From: Gammaproteobacteria bacterium
Lineage (GTDB): Bacteria > Pseudomonadota > Gammaproteobacteria > Pseudomonadales > Azotimanducaceae
Length of the DNA: 11,868 bases
Direction: 5' to 3'
Assembly: GCA_002719135.1 (NCBI GenBank)
Contig: PBGU01000048.1
Span: 10,586 to 22,453 of the forward strand
The position numbers and the translations under genes are program-made. The notes beneath the pieces are model-generated. The model did not search any database and was not told where the DNA came from. It was given only the letters and a program-made list of their open reading frames with translations. Shown in pieces: positions 6,874 through 11,868 of the stretch; position 1 is the first letter of the stretch; every line of letters starts with the position of its first letter.

Positions 6874-7293
6874 CTAGGGTAACGCCACGACGGCATGTCC
6901 GGGACAGGTGGATTGGTCGTCATCAGTGACGACGTTGATATCGAGATACACCCTTTGTTCACCTTCCTCGGTTTTTTTGTCGGTTACTGTTCCCGTTACG
7001 GTTAAGACGTCGTCTTTTTGATTGATTGCACGATACTGACAAGCAACTTCATGGATACGTGCTTCGTCGCCAATCCAGGTATGCAACGCATTCACGATGT
7101 ACGCGTAGCGAAGATTGCCCATACCGAATGCGCCTTGTTCATTGCCAGCGCGTCGACCGGCTTCGTCGTCCATGTGAAACGGCACAAATTCATCGTTGAC
7201 TGCTGCGTAGCGGTTCCACTCGGCAAAGGAGGTGCGACGCGACCAATGCGGCAGACTGTCTCCAATTTCAATATCCGAAAATTTGATGGACAT
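6874..7293 (-). CDS. MaoC-like hot-dog hydratase (ChsH1-like)
   Basis: A 139-residue single hot-dog protein of the MaoC / (R)-hydratase type, normally hydrating 2-enoyl-CoA to 3-hydroxyacyl-CoA. The N-terminal half carries the hydratase-2 motif region, here YAAVNDEFVPFHMDDEAGRRAG split as Asp34-Glu35 and His40. The canonical motif is D-x-N-P-I-H with five residues between Asp and His; aligning on PFH puts Glu35 in the Asp position. QYRAINQKDDVLTVTGTV is the usual later strand. A strong AAGGAGG precedes ATG 7291-7293. It begins only 9 bases after the stop of the MaoC N-terminal-type gene. In ChsH1/ChsH2 enzymes one hot-dog partner is catalytic and the other shapes the substrate pocket; this would be the catalytic one. 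Substrate unknown, but a bulky acyl-CoA fits the context. Confidence 0.85.
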   Translation of the reverse strand: MSIKFSDIEIGDSLPHWSRRTSFAEWNRYAAVNDEFVPFHMDDEAGRRAGNEQGAFGMGNLRYAYIVNALHTWIGDEARIHEVACQYRAINQKDDVLTVTGTVTDKKTEEGEQRVYLDINVVTDDDQSTCPGHAVVALP

Positions 7294-7302
7294 AGTTCCT
7301 CC

Positions 7303-7797
7303 TTAGTAGCGGATGCCGATCGACATCCGTGTTTTAACGTGTTCGTCGTTTTGATTGCGCCATTCAATTTCAGTGGTTGTATAAAGCGTCCAGCCGAGTC
7401 GGCCGTCGCGTTCGTGCCAATCAGACAGACGCGAACGAGCTGTAATGACATCGTCGGGTCGCATTGGTGCGCCGTAGGTGTCGGTCTGGCCACCGTTCAT
7501 CCCGGTGAATCGTGAACCATCCGGTTTTCGAGGCTGCGGTATGCCCGCCCTCGCGATTCGTTCAACGGGCCAGGCAAACGGGTTGAAATCTGGGGGCGCG
7601 AGAATGCCACCCCACCGAGTGCCCTCGGCGTATGGCGCGTCCCAGTACATGCGTGGCGGTTGCTCGGGCCAATACGTTGCGATCGCCCATTTGCGAATAT
7701 CGGACATTGCAATGGGAGGCGATGTTCGTTCACCGATCCAGACACCTTTCATTTTATGCATGTCGTCGGTGACGTAAGTAATGGCGGACTCGGTCAT
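7303..7797 (-). CDS. MaoC N-terminal-type (FAS1-like) dehydratase domain protein (ChsH2-N-like)
   Basis: A 164-residue protein of the MaoC_dehydrat_N / FAS1-like dehydratase hot-dog type. Recognisable parts are the N-terminal strand and helix (GVWIGERTSPPIAMSDIRKWAIA), the central helix region GGILAPPDFNPFAWP at about 63-77, and the later strands (DVITARSRLSDWHERDGRLGW and TTTEIEWRNQN). It lacks the D-x-N-P-I-H hydratase motif, as expected for the non-catalytic half. It would pair with the MaoC protein encoded 9 bases downstream to make a heteromeric enoyl-CoA hydratase, as ChsH2-N does with ChsH1. AGGAGG lies 5 bases before ATG 7795-7797, and this ATG overlaps the TGA of the MFS gene (ATGA). 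Unlike mycobacterial ChsH2, it has no DUF35 domain fused at its C-terminus. Confidence 0.83.
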   Translation of the reverse strand: MTESAITYVTDDMHKMKGVWIGERTSPPIAMSDIRKWAIATYWPEQPPRMYWDAPYAEGTRWGGILAPPDFNPFAWPVERIARAGIPQPRKPDGSRFTGMNGGQTDTYGAPMRPDDVITARSRLSDWHERDGRLGWTLYTTTEIEWRNQNDEHVKTRMSIGIRY

Positions 7798-9143
7798 CTT
7801 GCCTCCTGGGTCGATGTGCCGGGCACTTGCGTATCGGGCTCACTATCCTCCGCGCCGTGCCCCCTGTCGATGGTTTTGAGCTCGGGATAAACGAAGCCGA
7901 GAAGAGCCATTGTGGCTGCAAGCAAGAAAGCGCTTACTAACAACGCTATGTCAATACTGACGACTTCGGCGAGCCAACTGATGGGGATAATGCCGACGGG
8001 CATGAGCCCGTGCGCCATCCACATGATGGCCATCACCCGACCTCGAATTTCAGGCCGTATAGCAAGCTGTACGACGCTCATGTTGAGCGAACCCATAACC
8101 GACCCGAAGAGTCCCGTGAAAAGACCGAACAACATCGCCAGCCAAAGCGTCTGGGAAATCGCGAACATCACTAGGAAAGCGGCCCAAAGGTAGGACGTTA
8201 CAAACAGGACGCGGCCTTTACTGCCTATGTCCCCCAGTCGTGCTAGGGCCAATGAACCGGCTAAGGCGCCTACACCCATTGCGGCCACCAGAAAACTGAG
8301 ATCGTCGGGACCGCCACCAATGACGTCAGCATTAAACACGGGCAACAAGAACATCGCGGTAAAACCAAAGGTCATGGGTAGGAACCCCATGATCAATAAT
8401 CCAAGGATGACGCGTTCGTGGCGCATGTATCGAAAACCTTCTAAGACGTCATCGATCATGCCCGTGGGTTCAGTCCGCGAGGGTTTCCCCGTGTAACCTA
8501 AGAGACCGGTCGCAACGACCGATACGATATAGAGCAGTGCAATGAGGTAGAAGACGATGCCGACCCCGAGCGTGGACGACGTATTACCGCCCGCCAGGTA
8601 CGCCATGAGTCCGCCGGCAGCCACCGGGCCCAGGATTCGCGCTAGGTTGAAGGTAGCGCTTTGCAGCGCCATGGCATTGACGACCGAATCCTGGCCCACG
8701 ATTTCCGGAATGACGGCTGAACGTGCCGGCATGCTGAACGACAGCACGGTGCCATTGAAGAGGCCAAAATAGATAAAGTGTGCGAAGGTCACGTCGCCGT
8801 TGTAGATAATAGTGGCGAGCAGTACGGTGGCGACGGTATTCAACAACTGGGAGGCCACCATGATCGGCTTTTTTCGCATCCGATCGGCGATAACGCCGCC
8901 CGCCAGGGAGAAGACGAGGGAGGGCAGCATAAAGGCGAGCATCACCCACGTCAGATCGAGTGGCGATCCGGTCATGTCATAAATCAACCAGCCGCGCGCA
9001 ACCATTTGCATTTGCATGGCGAAAGATGCGGCCAAGTTCGAGATCCACAAAAGCCTGAAGTCCCGAATTCGTAACGACGAGAACATGTCCGATCGAAACA
9101 TCGTTCCATCGGGCGGCATGACCCCATCCGTTGTTTGACGCAT
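7794..9143 (-). CDS. MFS transporter, EntS-like (MFS_3) type
   Basis: A 449-residue inner-membrane protein with about twelve hydrophobic helices. AGGVIADRMRKK at 81-92 is the MFS loop 2-3 motif A. The opening (FSSLRIRDFRLLWISNLAASFAM) is typical of the EntS/MFS_3 branch, and SFSMPARSAVIPEIVG is its other usual signature. This branch mostly contains exporters, but import cannot be excluded by sequence. The start is uncertain: ATG 9141-9143 has only a weak AGGG upstream, and ATGs at codons 9, 15 and 20 are alternatives. It lies 32 bases after the sulfatase gene and overlaps the hydratase gene, so it should be co-expressed with them. Transport of the pathway substrate or a product is a reasonable inference. 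Confidence 0.9.
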   Translation of the reverse strand: MRQTTDGVMPPDGTMFRSDMFSSLRIRDFRLLWISNLAASFAMQMQMVARGWLIYDMTGSPLDLTWVMLAFMLPSLVFSLAGGVIADRMRKKPIMVASQLLNTVATVLLATIIYNGDVTFAHFIYFGLFNGTVLSFSMPARSAVIPEIVGQDSVVNAMALQSATFNLARILGPVAAGGLMAYLAGGNTSSTLGVGIVFYLIALLYIVSVVATGLLGYTGKPSRTEPTGMIDDVLEGFRYMRHERVILGLLIMGFLPMTFGFTAMFLLPVFNADVIGGGPDDLSFLVAAMGVGALAGSLALARLGDIGSKGRVLFVTSYLWAAFLVMFAISQTLWLAMLFGLFTGLFGSVMGSLNMSVVQLAIRPEIRGRVMAIMWMAHGLMPVGIIPISWLAEVVSIDIALLVSAFLLAATMALLGFVYPELKTIDRGHGAEDSEPDTQVPGTSTQEAR

Positions 9144-9175
9144 ACAAACCCTAACTACGGCAAACGTCGATCTTA

Positions 9176-11095
9176 TCAGGAAGGTACGATCTCGGGTCTG
9201 GCGCCTACTAAGGGGAAGCCGCGATCGAATTGGTCAAAGAGTTCCGCGAAGGTCAATAAGACAGAGGCATCGCCATTGACGGAGAGCTCGCCGGCGCCGA
9301 TGAGTGCAGCAGCGTCCGTTAATCCGAGCATGAGTCTCTTGAAGTTTAAGGTCGTCAATACGAGCGAGGCGTCCGGCGACGGGACCGCTTTGTTCGGGTG
9401 CGCGTTCAAGACACCGTTTTCGACGGTCACCAGCCATGGGGTCTCGATATCCAGAAAATTGAGCGCAAGCTGAATGCGATGAGCCGCTGCCTTGGGGCCG
9501 TTAAGACGCACCGCAATCGTCCTAAAAAGATTTGAAAGTGGTATGCCACTGGCCATCGCTTCGCTGGCAGAAAAGTTCGATCTTTTTCGCACTCCCTCAC
9601 GTAACTCTTTGGTCCCTGTAAGAAAAAAATTTCTCCAGGGTGCGGATTCAGCTTGGTATCCGAGCTGCTCGAGAGCGTCGGCTAGTAAATTGCGTGCCGC
9701 TTCGTGTGTGGGATCAGCAACCACCACGTGATCGAGGACTTCGGCAACCCAGCGGTAGTCTCCAGTATCAAACGACTCGGTCGCTTGGGCGACGATGGCA
9801 TCTGCACCACCCATGAATCGAACGTAACGGTGGGCGGCTTCCGCAGGTGGCAGTTTATACAAGTGGGAGGGATTGCCATCAAAGTAACCTAGGTACTTAA
9901 CGTAAACCGCCCGTGCGTTATGGTGAACGGTGCCGTAGTAATCCCGGTTGTAGAATTCTTTGCCTAGCGTTTCCGGTAGGTTGACCTGTTCCGCGATTTC
10001 CTCCATGCAGTATCCATGGTTTGCCAAGCGCAGTGATTGGTCGTGGATGTACTTATACATATCCCGTTGCTTTCGGAGGAACTCCAGCGCTTTTTCACGA
10101 CCCCAGATCGGCCAATGATGACTCGCGAATTGAAGTTCGAGGCGGTCGCCAAATAGCTCGATGGACTCATTAATTTGCTCTGCCCAGGCAAGCGCGTCTC
10201 GCACCTGGGCACCGCGGGGGGTATAAACATTGTGGAGATGGTGCGACGTGATCTCCGACATGCAGAGCGCATTGAACTGCGGAAAGTAAAACACCATTTC
10301 AGCGGGCGCTTCGGTTCCCATTGTCATTTGGAATTCAAACTCGACGCCGTCAATGGTTCGAGTTTCTCCCGTGGTCCTGATGATTTCTGTTGGTGGGATA
10401 AATCCGGTCGATCCCATCGATAAGGCGGCTCCCAGTCCCGTGGTGACGAAACCGGTGGCCGAGGGTTCGAGCAAGTTGCCGTACATATAGGTTGCACGTC
10501 GGTTCATGACATTACCCGCCAGCACATTTTCATCGAGTGCCTCGTCGACGTAATCCACCGGTGCAAAGATGGGGATCCTCCCCGACGCGACATCGTTCGG
10601 ATCAACGACACCCAATATCCCCGCAAAGTGATCGGCGTGGCTGTGGGTATGAACCACGGCAACGACCTCTCGGTGTCCGAGGTGTTTGTTTGCGAGCGCG
10701 AGAGCGGTGCTAGATGTTTCGCTCGAGGTTAGCGGATCGATCACGATCCAACCGGTGTCGCCACGAATTAAGGTCATGTTGGCGATATCAAAAGATCTGA
10801 CCTGGTAAATGCCATCCACAACCTCGAATAATCCATGGTGTTGGGCATTTAACTGCGCTTGGCGCCATAAACTCGGATTTACGGTGTCGGGTGCTTGGTG
10901 TTCCAGAAACTCTGTGGCGCTGAGGTCGAATACCATTCGATCGGCTTCATTGTGCGCGATCTTGATGGGGTCAATGGTTGCGATGAAACCGCGTTGAGCG
11001 TTCTCGAAGCTTGCTCTATCGGTGAAATCAAGTTCCTCGAGGATGTCGCGATTCGCTGCAATTGTGGCATCGGTTGCTGGTTTGCTGTCGACCAT
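9176..11095 (-). CDS. Alkyl sulfatase, SdsA1/BDS1 family metallo-beta-lactamase fold
   Basis: A 639-residue hydrolase that cleaves sulfate from alkyl sulfate esters. Domains in order: metallo-beta-lactamase fold, helical dimerisation domain (about 340-490, including CMEEIAEQVNLP and the RDYYGTVHHN region), and an SCP2-like C-terminal domain (about 510-639). Zinc ligands by motif: His151, His153, Asp155, His156 (THSHADH), Glu262 (TEAPAE), Glu281 (SEIT) and His326 (ASHHWP). These have the same mutual spacing as SdsA1 ligands H169, H171, D173, H174, E280, E299 and H344. TPRGAQVRDALAW is the family signature. The frame extends to TTG 11134, but AGAGG upstream supports ATG 11093-11095. There is no signal peptide, so unlike secreted SdsA1 it is probably cytoplasmic. 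The activity type (primary or secondary, retaining or inverting) is unknown. Confidence 0.93.
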   Translation of the reverse strand: MVDSKPATDATIAANRDILEELDFTDRASFENAQRGFIATIDPIKIAHNEADRMVFDLSATEFLEHQAPDTVNPSLWRQAQLNAQHHGLFEVVDGIYQVRSFDIANMTLIRGDTGWIVIDPLTSSETSSTALALANKHLGHREVVAVVHTHSHADHFAGILGVVDPNDVASGRIPIFAPVDYVDEALDENVLAGNVMNRRATYMYGNLLEPSATGFVTTGLGAALSMGSTGFIPPTEIIRTTGETRTIDGVEFEFQMTMGTEAPAEMVFYFPQFNALCMSEITSHHLHNVYTPRGAQVRDALAWAEQINESIELFGDRLELQFASHHWPIWGREKALEFLRKQRDMYKYIHDQSLRLANHGYCMEEIAEQVNLPETLGKEFYNRDYYGTVHHNARAVYVKYLGYFDGNPSHLYKLPPAEAAHRYVRFMGGADAIVAQATESFDTGDYRWVAEVLDHVVVADPTHEAARNLLADALEQLGYQAESAPWRNFFLTGTKELREGVRKRSNFSASEAMASGIPLSNLFRTIAVRLNGPKAAAHRIQLALNFLDIETPWLVTVENGVLNAHPNKAVPSPDASLVLTTLNFKRLMLGLTDAAALIGAGELSVNGDASVLLTFAELFDQFDRGFPLVGARPEIVPS

Positions 11096-11158
11096 GATGG
11101 GCGCCTCTGAGGTGGATAGAGAACATGTTACCAATCAAGTAAAGAAGACCGGGATCTG

Positions 11159-11868
11159 CTAGCGAGCGGTGAATCCTCCATCGACGACCAGCTCGGCCCC
11201 GGTAATAAAACTGGCATCGTCGCTCGCCAGAAATAGGATCGCGTCGGCGACTTCTCTGGCACGGCCGAGGCGACCCATCGGAATGGCCTTGGCTCGAACT
11301 TGAACGACTTTCTCCATGCCGTATTTCGCTTTGTCAGCATCCAATATGGGGGTGTCGATTGAACCCGGATGGACGGAATTGCAACGTACGTTATAACGCA
11401 TTCGCGCGCAGTGAAGGGCGACCGATTTGGTGACGTTTCGGACACCGGCTTTGGCGGCTCCGTACGAGGTGTACTCGCTCGCGCCAACTATACCGGCGAC
11501 CGATGACACATTAACGATTGCACCGTAGGCACTCTTTTTCAGTAGAGGTAACGTGTGCTTGCATCCCAACATGACACCATCGAGAACGACGCCACGGATA
11601 GTGTCCCATGTCGCCATGTCTAGATTTTCAATGTTGTCGTGGGGGGAGATCCCCGCGTTATTCACGACAATGTCGATGTGTTCATGTTCGATAGAATCGA
11701 TGAAGCCACGCCAATCCGATGCTTTCGAGACATCGAGTTTATGGTGATTACCGTCGGCGATGTCGGTCCGTAAGACGACGGCGCCCTCGGCCTCAAAAAG
11801 ATCCGCGGTTGCTTTACCGATACCCGAGGCGGCACCGGTGATTAGGGCAATACGGTTTTTGATGCGAA
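11159..11868 (-). CDS. SDR family dehydrogenase, 5' end outside window
   Basis: 235 codons are visible from the right edge to TAG 11159-11161. The frame passes the GTG at 11665 and remains open to the edge, where it reads RIKNRIALITGAASGIG; only about 5-10 N-terminal residues should be missing. From the first visible residue: glycine motif TGAASGIG at 10-17, Asp35 at the end of the second strand (NAD type), NNAG at 69-72, and catalytic Ser122, Tyr135 and Lys139 (YGAAK). SFITGAELVVDGGF is the C-terminal signature. It is the furthest upstream gene of the block in this window, 63 bases before the sulfatase. Oxidation of an alcohol released by desulfation is a natural guess, not shown by the sequence. 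Confidence 0.9.
   Translation of the reverse strand, partial: RIKNRIALITGAASGIGKATADLFEAEGAVVLRTDIADGNHHKLDVSKASDWRGFIDSIEHEHIDIVVNNAGISPHDNIENLDMATWDTIRGVVLDGVMLGCKHTLPLLKKSAYGAIVNVSSVAGIVGASEYTSYGAAKAGVRNVTKSVALHCARMRYNVRCNSVHPGSIDTPILDADKAKYGMEKVVQVRAKAIPMGRLGRAREVADAILFLASDDASFITGAELVVDGGFTAR

Noticed and set aside
9176..11095. Beta-lactamase or glyoxalase II as identity of the MBL-fold protein
   Set aside because: The two glutamate ligands, the distal His and the dimerisation and SCP2-like domains are specific to alkyl sulfatases.
11096..11134. TTG-initiated N-terminal extension of the alkyl sulfatase as a possible signal peptide
   Set aside because: The 13 extra residues are polar with no hydrophobic core, and AGAGG supports ATG 11093-11095.

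Overview
The window is a bacterial chromosome segment of moderate G+C, judged by eye. It looks like a Gram-negative, probably proteobacterial, environmental heterotroph: it encodes an outer-membrane-type lipoprotein with a glycine zipper, a YkgJ-type cysteine-cluster protein and an acyl-CoA catabolic gene set. The species cannot be named from the sequence. I see no rRNA, tRNA, CRISPR array, transposase or integrase, and no gap between genes longer than about 210 bases.

Layout. At the left edge is the C-terminal end of an MFS transporter on the + strand (1-504). It converges on a long block in which every other gene lies on the - strand. In transcription order (right to left) the block holds: an SDR dehydrogenase running off the right edge; a SdsA1-type alkyl sulfatase; a 12-helix MFS transporter; two hot-dog-fold proteins (a MaoC N-terminal-type half and a MaoC hydratase); a YkgJ-family protein; a glycine-zipper lipoprotein; an Ltp2/SCP-x-type thiolase-fold protein; a DUF35 zinc-ribbon/OB protein; a FadD-type acyl-CoA synthetase; a 48-codon remnant that looks like the start of a haloacid-dehalogenase gene; a second SDR; and a phytanoyl-CoA dioxygenase-family protein. 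Several junctions are translationally coupled: ATGA overlaps at 4741-4744 and 7794-7797, and at 4219-4225 a stop codon embedded in the next gene's Shine-Dalgarno.

How the genes may work together (inference). Acyl-CoA ligase, paired hot-dog hydratase halves, thiolase-fold aldolase and DUF35 partner are the parts list of the steroid side-chain module ChsH1/ChsH2/Ltp2. Here the two ChsH2 domains would be separate genes. The thiolase-like protein lacks the usual nucleophilic cysteine but has two tyrosines 50 residues apart, as in Ltp2-type retro-aldolases. Together with a cytoplasmic-looking alkyl sulfatase, a transporter, two SDRs and a PhyH-type hydroxylase, this suggests catabolism of a sulfated or hydroxylated, branched or steroid-like amphiphile: import, desulfation, alcohol oxidation, CoA activation, hydration and aldolytic shortening. 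The substrate is not determined by the sequence. The lipoprotein and YkgJ genes in the middle look like bystanders.
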